DNA of 63,581 nt from Kitasatospora sp. GP82 (GTDB lineage Bacteria; Actinomycetota; Actinomycetes; Streptomycetales; Streptomycetaceae): the NCBI RefSeq assembly GCF_029892105.1, contig NZ_JARZAJ010000037.1:1-63581 (forward strand), read 5' to 3'. The notes under the pieces were generated by a model. It was not told the DNA's origin. It searched no databases and saw nothing but the letters and a program-made list of their open reading frames with translations. The translations under genes were made by a program, and so were the position numbers. Shown one piece after another: positions 18,094 through 26,681 of the stretch; position 1 is the stretch's first letter, and the number at the start of each line of letters is the position of its first letter.

Positions 18094-18250
18094 TGTCCGC
18101 CCCCGGTGGTCGCGCCACCGACGGACCCGGCCGGTGGTGACCACGCTAGCGCTGTGGCGCACTCGCGGTCCGCGACTCTGCGAAAGCAGCACATCACTTA
18201 CTGAACAGACGGGTTGACGGGGCGTCGGGCCCGGCGGAGGGTGGGCGGGG

Positions 18251-19147
18251 TCAGATCACCGGGGGGCGTCCGGCCTTGGTGAGGCGCCAGGCGGTGGCCC
18301 AGGAGATCGGGCTCCGCTCGCCGTGGCCGCCGCGCAGTCCCTCCCACAGGCCGGAGAACCACGGGAGCAGCGTACGCGGGGCGCGCCGGGCCCGCAGGAC
18401 GGTGATGGCGACCCAGGTGGCGATGTAGACGGGGACCAGGGGCGCGGGCAGCCGCCGGTAGGCGACCCAGACCCGGTTGCGGGCGACCAGGCGCTGGTAG
18501 AGGGCGTGGCGGGCGGCGTCGATGGCGGGGTGGTGGACGATCACCTGCGGCGCGTAGTAGCCCGTCAGGCCCGCGTTCCAGCACCGCAGTGCCAGGTCGA
18601 ACCCCTCGTGGTAGAGGAAGAAGTGCCCGGGCCACCCTCCGACCTGATCGAACGCCTGACGGCGGACGAGGACGACGCCTTCGGCCATCGCCGCGACGGT
18701 GCCGGGCCGGTCGGGGTCGGCGGTGCGCAGCCGGGGCACCCAGCGGCGGACGGTCTCCCCGGTGTCGGGGTCGGCGATCCGGGGCTGGACCCAGGCGGCC
18801 TCGGGGCGTCGGCGGGCCTCTGCCACGAGGCGGGCCAGGGTGTCGGGGGCGGGCAGGTGGGCGTCGTTGTCGAAGAAGAACACGAACTCGCCACCGCCGC
18901 CGGCGTCCGCCAGTTCCCGGGCGCCGATGTTGCGGCCCTCGGGAATGCCCACGTTCTGGGGCAGCGCCAGGGTCGTCACGCCGGCGGGGACGTGCTCGGG
19001 TCGGACGCCGTTGCCGACCACGATCACGCGCAGGTCGACGCCCTCCTGGGCGAGGAGGGACTGCAGCGCCGCCGACTGCTCGGGGCGGTCGTTCATGGTC
19101 AGGACGACGGCATCGACCGCGGCGGTCTCGGTCTCGGTGGGGCTCAT
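18251..19147 (-). CDS. Family 2 glycosyltransferase
   Basis: The 298-residue product has the GT-A fold of GT2 enzymes. It opens with VDAVVLTMNDRPEQSAAL, then the nucleotide-binding strand VIVVGNG, then PEGRNIGARELA. The metal-binding DxD-type motif is FFFDNDAHLP, and a GWPGHFFLYHEGFDLALR region holds the acceptor-site acids. A membrane-associated helix (VPVYIATWVAITVLRA) lies near the C terminus. It starts at ATG 19147 after GGAG. A 42-residue open frame beginning MNAMN at 19272 ends in an ATGA overlap with this start. The acceptor is unknown. Confidence 0.85.
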   Translation of the reverse strand: MSPTETETAAVDAVVLTMNDRPEQSAALQSLLAQEGVDLRVIVVGNGVRPEHVPAGVTTLALPQNVGIPEGRNIGARELADAGGGGEFVFFFDNDAHLPAPDTLARLVAEARRRPEAAWVQPRIADPDTGETVRRWVPRLRTADPDRPGTVAAMAEGVVLVRRQAFDQVGGWPGHFFLYHEGFDLALRCWNAGLTGYYAPQVIVHHPAIDAARHALYQRLVARNRVWVAYRRLPAPLVPVYIATWVAITVLRARRAPRTLLPWFSGLWEGLRGGHGERSPISWATAWRLTKAGRPPVI

Positions 19148-19257
19148 GCGCGCTCCGGGGGCTGGGTGCCAAGTGGCGAAAGAGGCGGGGCGGTCCGGTG
19201 TGCACCAGTCAAGCGCCGCATGCCGGGCCGGGGGTAGGGGGTCCGGGCCGCGCGCGT

Positions 19258-19277
19258 GTTCATCGCGTTCATGATCG
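19258..19277 (+). repeat. GTTCAT direct-repeat motif (copy 1)
   Basis: The 20-base sequence GTTCATCGCGTTCATGATCG contains two GTTCAT units nine bases apart. A copy with one mismatch lies at 20113-20132 in inverse orientation, and a weaker copy at 30896-30915 in the same orientation. Similarity to the third copy extends into CCGCAGGC. All are outside, or at the edge of, coding regions. A regulator site or element boundary is possible. Confidence 0.45.
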
Positions 19278-19301
19278 CCGCAGGCGGTGCCGGAGAGGGG
19301 C

Positions 19302-19904
19302 TCAGCGGGAGGCCGGGACGCGGAGTAGGTCGTGCTGCCACTGCGCCGGGTCCATGGTCTCGGCGGCGGCCGCCAGGCGCTGCGCGGAAGCGGTCCTCAG
19401 CGCCTCGCGGCAGCGCCGGACCTTGCCTTCCACCCGGTGCCCTTGGCGCAGCAGGCGCAGGCCCTGCAGGTAGCAGTCGAGTTTGTCCGCGTCGTGGGCG
19501 CACCTGGCCTCGGGGGTGTCGGCGTCCTCGAACTCGGCGATCGCGCCGAGCACGACGTCCCGGACGTCCGGGTGCGCGGCGGCGACCTGGTCGGCGGCCA
19601 CGGTGCGGGGGTCGGTGGCGGTGACGTAGCGACGGGTGACGGGGGTCTGGTCGCCCGTGCGGGTCTCGGGCAGGTCGTGCAGGACGCACAGCATGGTGGT
19701 GCGCTCGGGGTTCGCGCCTTCCATCGCGGCCAGGACGAGGCCGATGACGGCGGTGCTGTGGCTGTGGTCGGCGACGGTCTCGGTCGCGGCCATCGGGACG
19801 CCGTCGTAGCGCCAGCCGGTGCGCGGCATCTCCCCCGCTTCCCGGGCCTCGAACAGGAGAGCGGCGGTTCCCATGATCCGGGGCTCGCTGGTTTGTTCGG
19901 TCAC
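19302..19904 (-). CDS. HD-domain nucleotidase-like hydrolase (YfbR-like)
   Basis: The 200-residue product starts at GTG 19904, eight bases after GCAGGAG. It carries the HD hydrolase signature: H in VADHSHSTAVIG, HD in LHDLPETRTGD, and a final Asp in AHDADKLDCYLQGL. This pattern is that of YfbR-type 5'-deoxynucleotidases, which dephosphorylate deoxynucleoside monophosphates. It lies about 725 bases upstream of, and divergent from, the nucleobase-polyketide cluster. It might supply or clear nucleosides for that pathway; this is inference. Confidence 0.8.
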   Translation of the reverse strand: MTEQTSEPRIMGTAALLFEAREAGEMPRTGWRYDGVPMAATETVADHSHSTAVIGLVLAAMEGANPERTTMLCVLHDLPETRTGDQTPVTRRYVTATDPRTVAADQVAAAHPDVRDVVLGAIAEFEDADTPEARCAHDADKLDCYLQGLRLLRQGHRVEGKVRRCREALRTASAQRLAAAAETMDPAQWQHDLLRVPASR

Positions 19905-20629
19905 GTCACATGCTCCTGCCGGTGCGTCAGATCGTCTGCTGCAGACGGTAGTGGACCGGCTCCAGCGCGCGTGCCGATACCGGGCGCGCGGTGCGAGAAG
20001 GCCAGTGGTCCAGGAGGGCAGTTGTCGGGAGGCGGGGGCGAAGGCCGGCCGAGGCTGGAGGTTACGCCGCTCTCCGTACGTACGTCCGCCGGCCACCATC
20101 GCGCCACTTTTTCGATCATGAACACGATGAACGTGTCCGTGCCCTCCGCCCCCTGCCCGGACGGGCAGCGTGCCGGGTTCACTGGGGCGACCGCAGCGCA
20201 AAGCGGCACAGACCCGAACCGCGGGCCGGTTCGCGTCATGCCCGCTGCTGCGTAACGCAGTTGTGTACAAGTTCGCAGGTCCGGACGGCCCGCCTCGTCA
20301 CCCCGCTCGGGGGGCGTCCGATGGTTCCGGCCGCTCGAACCGGCTATCGCTGCTGCCCGAAGAAGGAGGGAACAAGGGTGGGCGCCCACGCACGGCCGGG
20401 CCGGCCCGGCCGGAGATCGCCCTCACCGAAAAGTGCCCCCCGAACGTGCCTCCCACCAGAGGCCGATCTGCTGTGTGCTTGTTCCCCTGAGCGCCCCGGG
20501 TGCTGGCCGACCGGCGCGGGGCCTAGGGCGTCCGTGCCATGTATCCCCGGACCGAGCCGGCCTGCCCACGTCCCCGAGGAGCAATGACGCCCCCGTGCGT
20601 ACCGCGCAAGGTGAGAAACGGAGGTCCAG
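19905..20629. other. Divergent intergenic region before the biosynthetic cluster
   Basis: No gene in this 725-base region is convincing. It contains the inverted copy of the GTTCAT motif (CGATCATGAACACGATGAAC, 20113-20132), a locally AT-rich stretch at 20100-20135, and the GGAGG ribosome site of the next gene at its right end. A + frame from 20118 reads MNTMNVSVPS and stops at 20255 without a ribosome site. Promoters for the HD gene and the cluster are expected here. Confidence 0.5.
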
Positions 20630-21877
20630 ATGAGCCCGAACAGTACCCGTTGGATGAAACACGTCATCGGGGTCGCACAACGGGCGCCGCAGTCAGGTCT
20701 GCGGGTCGGCGTTGCGCTCGTTTCCGAAAGCAACGAGCTGATCTGCTCCGCCTTCGAGGGCGAAGCACCCGGCGCATCCTGGTACCGCACCCTGCGGGGC
20801 AGGATGCAAGAGCTGGGTACATCCAGCGCCCAGAGCGTCTATCTGACGGTCAACACCCTGTCGGCGGACCGGTCGTTCGAGCTTGCCGAGCTCTTGAAGG
20901 AAGTGCACGTCGACAGGGTCTACATCGGTCTGCCCGACCCCGCGCTGACGAGCTACCTCGACGATGACCCCGTCACTGCACGGGGTCATGTACACCGCTT
21001 CCCCGACGATCTGCAGCGGGAAATCCTCGAGCAGAACCGAGACTTCTACGCGGCGAGCGAGCAGAACATCGAGTGCAACCCCCACTACTCCGCGCATCGC
21101 ATCAGCGAAGCCGTCTCCACCCAGCTGGGATCGAGGGGCTTCGCGCTTTCCCGGAGTGACGTCAACGCGAACAGGGGGAGAGGTGCACTCGCGTCTCTCC
21201 TCTGCCAGAGGTACGGGATCGAGAGCGAAGAGGCTGATCGCGCCGTAAACGGCGCGCTGTCCGAAGCGTTCGACGCGAAGTACGGCTCCTACGACTACGC
21301 GTTCGACGCCCGTGCCGCCAACCCGGGGTGGGCCGACGACTTCATGTCCATTTACAGGAGTTCATCCGCAAGGTCCCTGTCTGCCGTCAACATCCTCAAC
21401 GTCGGTGTCGGCGCCGGCGTCGAGGCGGCAGCCTTGTTTTCGGACTGTCCGCAGATCACCTTCGTCGACATCGCGGAGCGTGGCCTTGCGAATATCGGCG
21501 GACGCATTCCCTCGTCGAGGACCGTCGTCTCGAGTGCCGAAAACCTGTCCGCCCTGCCGGAGGACAGTTTCGATCTCTATGTCTCATTGAGGACGTACAA
21601 CTCGTCGTTCTTCGACACGTCCGCGGCTGCCTCGGAGGCGCACAGGGTGCTGAAGTCCGGTGCGGCGATTATCGTCTCCGTGGCCAACGGGTTTCTGTAT
21701 ACTCAGCGCGGCTGCGTCATACCAGGGCTGATTATCCCTGGTACTGAATTCGTCGATCTCTACCGCGGGATGGACACGGCCAATCTGATCGGCGCGGAGC
21801 TCGACCGCGCCGGGTTCAAAGATGTTCGAATGTCCCCGAAAATTACCGAGATCTACCTGACGGCTGTCGCCGCCTGA
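20630..21877 (+). CDS. Deaminase-like/SAM methyltransferase fusion
   Basis: The 415-residue product starts at ATG 20630, five bases after GGAGG. Residues about 1-140 follow the RibD/cytidine deaminase fold (MKHVIGVAQRAP, LRVGVALVSESNELI, VYLTVNTLS, VDRVYIGLPDPALTSY). The zinc ligands are gone: no HAE, and ADRSFEL where PCxxC is expected. The C-terminal half is a class I methyltransferase with motif I ILNVGVGAGVEAA and acidic FVDIAERG. It is the first gene of the cluster. The pseudo-deaminase part probably positions a nucleobase-like substrate for methylation. Codon use is looser than in neighbours, with TTA, ATT and TCA codons, suggesting recent acquisition. Confidence 0.75.
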   Translation: MSPNSTRWMKHVIGVAQRAPQSGLRVGVALVSESNELICSAFEGEAPGASWYRTLRGRMQELGTSSAQSVYLTVNTLSADRSFELAELLKEVHVDRVYIGLPDPALTSYLDDDPVTARGHVHRFPDDLQREILEQNRDFYAASEQNIECNPHYSAHRISEAVSTQLGSRGFALSRSDVNANRGRGALASLLCQRYGIESEEADRAVNGALSEAFDAKYGSYDYAFDARAANPGWADDFMSIYRSSSARSLSAVNILNVGVGAGVEAAALFSDCPQITFVDIAERGLANIGGRIPSSRTVVSSAENLSALPEDSFDLYVSLRTYNSSFFDTSAAASEAHRVLKSGAAIIVSVANGFLYTQRGCVIPGLIIPGTEFVDLYRGMDTANLIGAELDRAGFKDVRMSPKITEIYLTAVAA

Positions 21878-22005
21878 CGTTTCCGCCGCTCCTCTAGTAG
21901 GCCGCGTCCGCGATGGCCCACTGGTTTCGGGGGAAGGCTGAATCGCGGACAGCCGGGTGCGACCGGACCGGTCCGAGTGGCCGGCGTGAAGGAAGGGGTT
22001 CTGCA

Positions 22006-22722
22006 ATGGCCGCGCGAACGACTGTTGCCCATCGGATTCTGGAGTTTAATGAGGATCTTGCGGGGACGACGCTTGAAGTGCCTCCCGGGTTCGCGGTCAT
22101 CAATCCGTTCGGCGGCCCCCAGAAGGAGCGGGTCCGGGAGGTGACGACGGCGTTCTACGGCAAGTACTACGGCGACGACAGGCCGCGTCGTCTGGTGCTG
22201 GGGAGCTCGCCCGCCCGACGCGGCACGGCCGTGACCGGGGTCCCGTTCGAAGACGCCAAGCTCCTCGAAAGCGAAACGGGAGTCGACGTCGACGGCTACG
22301 CGGTCAGCCGGCCCTCCGCCGGGTTTCTGCACGACGTCATCAGGCGCTACGGGGGCCGCGACAAGTTCTACGCCGACTTCGTCATGAGTTTTGTGTGCCC
22401 CCTCGGCCTGGTGAGAACGAAGCCCGAGGGGAAAGAGGTCAACTGCAACTACTACGAGAACAAGAAGCTGCTGGAGCTCCTGCACTCCTTCCTCGTGGAC
22501 ACCCTGGAGCGGCAGCTGGCATTCGGAACCGACACCTCGGTGTGCTACTGCATCGGCAGCGGCGAGAACTTCAGGTTCCTCACGAAGGTGAACGAGGGCC
22601 AGCGCTTCTTCCAGAGCATCGTGCCCTTGGAGCACCCACGTTTCATCACCCAGTACAACCGGGGCAGAGAGGAGGAGTACGCCCAAAAGTACCTCAGCGC
22701 CTTCCGTGGACAAGACGAATAG
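22006..22722 (+). CDS. SMUG2-like uracil-DNA glycosylase family protein (DUF4918)
   Basis: The 238-residue product starts at ATG 22006, about eight bases after GGAAGGGG. It matches the DUF4918/SMUG2-like group along its length: PPGFAVINPFGG, FYGKYYGD, RRLVLGSSPARRG followed by TGVPFEDA, RRYGGRDKFYADF, CNYYENKKLLELL and the terminal HPRFITQY. In the usual family motif the third block reads GINPGRFG. Here it reads GSSPARRG, so the pocket is altered. Family members cut or bind modified bases in DNA. Inside this biosynthetic cluster a role on a free nucleobase or nucleoside, or in self-protection, is more likely. Confidence 0.8.
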   Translation: MAARTTVAHRILEFNEDLAGTTLEVPPGFAVINPFGGPQKERVREVTTAFYGKYYGDDRPRRLVLGSSPARRGTAVTGVPFEDAKLLESETGVDVDGYAVSRPSAGFLHDVIRRYGGRDKFYADFVMSFVCPLGLVRTKPEGKEVNCNYYENKKLLELLHSFLVDTLERQLAFGTDTSVCYCIGSGENFRFLTKVNEGQRFFQSIVPLEHPRFITQYNRGREEEYAQKYLSAFRGQDE

Positions 22723-22809
22723 TCGGCGCGCCCCCGAAACTCTCGTCCACCTTTCAGCTGAGGTCGTAGTACCCCAACGCGTTGGAACGAGAAGAAGGAG
22801 AGCAGTACA

Positions 22810-23589
22810 TTGGCGGCAGAAGGCAGGGTCCTGGTCCACTTCGACTCGGAACGCGTGAGCGTTTTCCGCTCCCGGAGCGGTGAGTTGGAACTGCTCAAAA
22901 GGGAGCAGCTCGCGTTCGACGGCAGCCTCGCCCACGAGGCGCTGGCAGAACGAGTCGGCGAGTTCTGCGCCAGCCTCAAGGAGTTCCACGAGGTCGTTGA
23001 CCACACGGGAACACGGCTGTACGCCACCGGGGCGTTCCAGCAGCTCCCGCAGCCGAACGCGGCCGCGCTGGTCAACAGCGTCTTCGTCGACACCGGCCTC
23101 TACTTCAACATAGTCGGGCCTGAGCTACAGCGGTTCTACCTGGAAACGGGCATGTCCGCGTGCGGTTCGAACGACATGATGGAAGGCCTGATCCGGCGGG
23201 AGTTCCGGAAGGCTGTTGTCTGCGGCAGCTTCCAGCAATCCCTCGGGTACATCGAGGACACCGTCGCCCGTCTGCGCGAGCGCGGCACCGAAGTGCTCAG
23301 CCCGCGGAGCACCAGGATCAAGCCGGAGACCGCGGGTACCGACTTCATCCTCTTCGACTACCAGGACCTCCTGAAGAACGAACGCGACACGTGGCGGCAC
23401 AAGTGCGTGCACATGGACGCGTTCCGGCAAGCCGACGCCGTTGTCGTCTGCAACCCCGGCGGGCTCGTCGGGAAAGGCACGATCTTCGAGCTCGGTTTCA
23501 TGGCCGCGCTTTCCAAGAGGGTCATCTTCACGGAGGAGCCCCAGGGCGTCTCTGTCCTGTTCCCCTGCGAGGTCGGCCTGGGAGCCTGA
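22810..23589 (+). CDS. Nucleoside 2-deoxyribosyltransferase-like protein with Ppx/GppA-like N-terminal part
   Basis: The 259-residue product starts at TTG 22810, nine bases after AAGGAG. The C-terminal half shows the deoxyribosyltransferase fold: KAVVCGSFQQSL, then ADAVVVCNPGGLVGKGTIFE with the likely catalytic Glu near residue 227. MilB/BlsM-type CMP hydrolases share this fold. The N-terminal half (FDSERVSVFRSRSGELEL, LYATGAFQQLP, VDTGLYFNIV) resembles the first lobe of Ppx/GppA actin-fold enzymes, but is partial. The protein may make or break an N-glycosidic bond, freeing or transferring a base for the pathway. Confidence 0.7.
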   Translation: MAAEGRVLVHFDSERVSVFRSRSGELELLKREQLAFDGSLAHEALAERVGEFCASLKEFHEVVDHTGTRLYATGAFQQLPQPNAAALVNSVFVDTGLYFNIVGPELQRFYLETGMSACGSNDMMEGLIRREFRKAVVCGSFQQSLGYIEDTVARLRERGTEVLSPRSTRIKPETAGTDFILFDYQDLLKNERDTWRHKCVHMDAFRQADAVVVCNPGGLVGKGTIFELGFMAALSKRVIFTEEPQGVSVLFPCEVGLGA

Positions 23590-23760
23590 GCGCTCCCGCT
23601 GAGCGCTGCGGCATCCCGCCCCGTTCTTTCAACCCCGACCGGAACCAAGCTGTATTTCGACGAACGGCGCAGCCCCGGGAGCAGGTCTCCGCCTCCTCCG
23701 CGCTCTCCGTCCCACCAGATCCCACCTCTCGGCCACGAAGATACGGAAAGGACCCCGCCG

Positions 23761-25548
23761 ATGCGCGACGCAGAACCCACCGACACAACGCGCGACAAGT
23801 TGCGAGAGATCGTTGCGTCCGTCCTGGAAGTGGAAAAGGAAGACGTCGAGCCCGGCGCCCTGTTCTACGAGGACCTCGGCATGAGCTCCCTGGAAAAGGT
23901 CGCGGTCGCGGTCGCGGTCGAGCGCGAGTTCGGCACCCTGTCCGCCGAGGAAGCCGCGGCCCTCACCAGCCTGGACGCCGCGGTGTCCGTGCTCGGCGAG
24001 CGGGCGGCAAGCCCCCAGGGCATCGACCTGATCGACCGCCTGGTGGCGGGGCATGTCTTCTCCGGCCGGGGCGGGCGGGCCAGCTACCTCGACCCCCAGG
24101 CCGGGGAGATCACCTACGCGGGCCTCCTGGAGGCAGCACGCGGGTACGCGGGCGCCCTCAGGGCAGCTGGCGTGCCGAAGGGCGCCCGCGGCCTCCTGGT
24201 CGCCGACGACTCCGTGGCGACTGTCGTCGCCGTCCTCGGCTTGTGGTGGCACGGCTGCGTGCCGGTGGTGATCAGCCCGGTGCTTACGGACGACGAGGTC
24301 CGCTACATCGCCGCGGACTGCGCCGCCGCGATGGTGCACCTGGACGCAGCCCCCGCGCGGCAACGCGCCTTGGAGGAGCTGTTCGCCACTGCAATCCGGT
24401 TCGCCGGCGCCGACGTTCGCGCCGCTCTGGCGACGGCCGAGCCCGGCCCCGCACGGCGCCCGGAGGATGCCGGGGCGCCGGCCGCGTGGAGTGCGGGGGG
24501 TGAGGCGCTCGTGCAGTACACCTCCGGAAGTACCGGCATGCCCAAGGGGGTGCGGCACTCGGCGGGAGCGATCGCGGCCATGGCCGACGGTGTCGGCACG
24601 GTGCTTGCGCTGACTCCTGAGGACACGGTGCTGTCCAGCGCCCGGATGAGTTTCGGCTACGGGCTCGGCGGTTCCGTCCTGTGCCCTCTGGCGGCCGGCT
24701 CCCGCGTCGCGCTCATCCGCGGCCCGGTCGACGTCCACGCGCTCGCCGCCGCGATGCAGCGCCACCGGCCCACCGTGCTGTTCTCCGTCCCACGGCTGTA
24801 CGCGGCGCTGCTGAACGCCTCCCAGGCGACCGAGCTCGTCTCCGGCTCCGTGCGGCTGTGCGTGGCGGCGGGCGAGAATCTGCCGGGTCCGCTCAGCGAG
24901 CGGATCCGCACCGCGTTCCAGGCCGGTCTGCTCAACGGGCTCGGCGCCACCGAGGTGCTCCACATCGTCGTCGGCACGCCGCCGGGGAACGGGCGTCCGG
25001 GCACCTTCGGGGTCCCGGTGCCCGGGATCACCGCGACCGTCCGGGACGCGGACGGCAGGCCCGTCGCCGACGGTCAGGAGGGCCGGCTGCACATCGCCGG
25101 GCCGACCGTCGCCCTCGGCTACATCGGCCGGCCGGAGGCCGCCGCGGTCACCTTCGCTGACGGAGGTGCCTACACCGGCGACGTGGTGCGCCGTGACCCG
25201 GACGGCACGTTCACCCATCTGTGCCGCGCCGACGACCTGCTCAACCTGGGCGGCTACAAGGTCGTGCCCGGTGAGATCGAGAACGTCATCCGCGGCGCGG
25301 AAGGGGTCCAGGACTGCGTGGTGGTCGGCGGCCGCGACGCCGACGGGCTGGAGCAGGCCGTGGCGTACCTGGTGGCCCGGCCGGGATCCGAGGAGGCCGC
25401 GGTGCGGCGCGCGGTGACCGCCGCGATCCGTGGCGGTCTTGCCGCCCACAAGCGGCCCGCCCGCCTGAAGTTCCTCGACGAGCTCCCGACCACGTCGACC
25501 GGCAAGCTGGCCGCCTTCGAGCTGAGGAAGGCGGCGGCGCAACCGTGA
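23761..25548 (+). CDS. Acyl carrier-adenylation didomain protein
   Basis: The 595-residue product starts at ATG 23761 after GGAAAGGA. Residues 1-80 form a carrier domain, with the phosphopantetheine Ser near 43 in EDLGMSSLEKV. The remainder is an adenylate-forming enzyme: core P-loop YTSGSTGMPKGVRHS, NGLGATEVLH, YTGDVVRRDPDG, and the catalytic Lys in TSTGKLAAFELR. It should activate a carboxylic acid and load it on its own carrier domain. The fold is closest to aryl- or fatty-acid-CoA ligase-like loaders. The acid is not predictable by eye. It overlaps the next start in GTGA. Confidence 0.85.
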   Translation: MRDAEPTDTTRDKLREIVASVLEVEKEDVEPGALFYEDLGMSSLEKVAVAVAVEREFGTLSAEEAAALTSLDAAVSVLGERAASPQGIDLIDRLVAGHVFSGRGGRASYLDPQAGEITYAGLLEAARGYAGALRAAGVPKGARGLLVADDSVATVVAVLGLWWHGCVPVVISPVLTDDEVRYIAADCAAAMVHLDAAPARQRALEELFATAIRFAGADVRAALATAEPGPARRPEDAGAPAAWSAGGEALVQYTSGSTGMPKGVRHSAGAIAAMADGVGTVLALTPEDTVLSSARMSFGYGLGGSVLCPLAAGSRVALIRGPVDVHALAAAMQRHRPTVLFSVPRLYAALLNASQATELVSGSVRLCVAAGENLPGPLSERIRTAFQAGLLNGLGATEVLHIVVGTPPGNGRPGTFGVPVPGITATVRDADGRPVADGQEGRLHIAGPTVALGYIGRPEAAAVTFADGGAYTGDVVRRDPDGTFTHLCRADDLLNLGGYKVVPGEIENVIRGAEGVQDCVVVGGRDADGLEQAVAYLVARPGSEEAAVRRAVTAAIRGGLAAHKRPARLKFLDELPTTSTGKLAAFELRKAAAQP

Positions 25549-26681
25549 CCTGGGACATCACGGGCATGGCCGCCGTCGCCAACATCGGCGCCAGCCCCCG
25601 CGAGATCTTCGCCGCGTTGTGCGCGGGCCAGGAGAGCCGCACACCCCTGCGCGCGTTCGACCCGGACAAGTACCGGGCGGCCTACGCCTACGAGATCGAC
25701 GACCGGCCCGAGGGCGGCGGCGACATCCCGCGGCGCGCCACCCGCTGGCTCATCACCGTCGTCCGCCAGGCGGTTGCCGACGCGGGCCTGGGCGAGGACC
25801 TGTCGCAGGTACCCGTGCTGGTCGGGACGACCATGCGCGAGCAGCGCAGCGTCGAGCTGTGGTGGCGTGACGGCGCGGACGTCGCTCTCGAAGAGCTGCA
25901 CTTCGGCACCGCCCTGAAGGCGGCCTTCGGGGCGTCCACCACGTACACCTTCGCCAACGCCTGCTCAGCCACGCTGTACGCGCTCGGCCTGGCCACCGAC
26001 ATGATCGAGGCCGGCATGGCCGACACGGTCGTTGTCGCGGGCACCGACGCCGCGACCGAGAGCGGCTTCGGCACGCTCGACCGGGTGCAGAACGATGTCC
26101 CCGACGCGCTGCGCCCTTTCGACGCCACGCACAAGGGCATGCTGATGGGTGAGGGCGCGGTGGCCGTCGTCGTCCAGCGCGCCGGCACCGGGGGCGGGCG
26201 GGTGCACGCCCGGGTGCGTGGTGTGTCCATGAACTGCGACGCCCACCACGCCACCGCGCCCGACCCCGACGGCATCACCCGTGCGGTGCTCGACGCCTAC
26301 CGCAGAGCAGGGGTGCGGGCGCAGGACATCGACCTGGTGATGCTGCACGGCAGCGGCACCCCCCGCAACGACGCGACGGAGGCGAGCGTCCTGCGCCGCA
26401 TCTTCGACGGCGCCGGAACCGGTCCGCGGATGACCGCCGTCAAGGCGATGACCGGCCACACCCTGGGCGGCTCGGGACTGCTCAGCCTCGTGATGGCGGT
26501 GCTCGCCATGAAGGAGGGGACGGTGCCTCCGGTCCTGGGACTCGCCGATCCGATCCCGGAGGCCGCAGGACTGGGCCTGGTGCAGGGCTCCCCCGCAGCC
26601 GGCGCCTTGGCCATCGCTCAGATCGACGCGTTCGGCTTCGGAGGGATCAACGCCGTCGCGATCGTGGAGGCAGCCCGATGA
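25545..26681 (+). CDS. Beta-ketoacyl synthase
   Basis: The 378-residue product is a KAS II-type ketosynthase with all catalytic residues: Cys140 in NACSATLYAL, His268 in MLHGSGTPRNDATE and His305 in KAMTGHTLGGSG. A C-terminal GFGGINAVAIVE closes the thiolase fold. It is shorter than the usual 410 residues, mainly at the N terminus. It starts at GTG 25545 overlapping the upstream stop and ends in an ATGA overlap with the next gene. It probably extends the acyl group loaded by the preceding didomain, paired with the following Cys-less synthase. Confidence 0.88.
   Translation: MTWDITGMAAVANIGASPREIFAALCAGQESRTPLRAFDPDKYRAAYAYEIDDRPEGGGDIPRRATRWLITVVRQAVADAGLGEDLSQVPVLVGTTMREQRSVELWWRDGADVALEELHFGTALKAAFGASTTYTFANACSATLYALGLATDMIEAGMADTVVVAGTDAATESGFGTLDRVQNDVPDALRPFDATHKGMLMGEGAVAVVVQRAGTGGGRVHARVRGVSMNCDAHHATAPDPDGITRAVLDAYRRAGVRAQDIDLVMLHGSGTPRNDATEASVLRRIFDGAGTGPRMTAVKAMTGHTLGGSGLLSLVMAVLAMKEGTVPPVLGLADPIPEAAGLGLVQGSPAAGALAIAQIDAFGFGGINAVAIVEAAR

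Noticed and set aside
19144..19272. 42-residue leader peptide MNAMN ahead of the glycosyltransferase
   Set aside because: The ATGA overlap is suggestive, but there is no ribosome site and the sequence is Pro/Arg-rich; the DNA motif at its start explains the repeated MNxMN.
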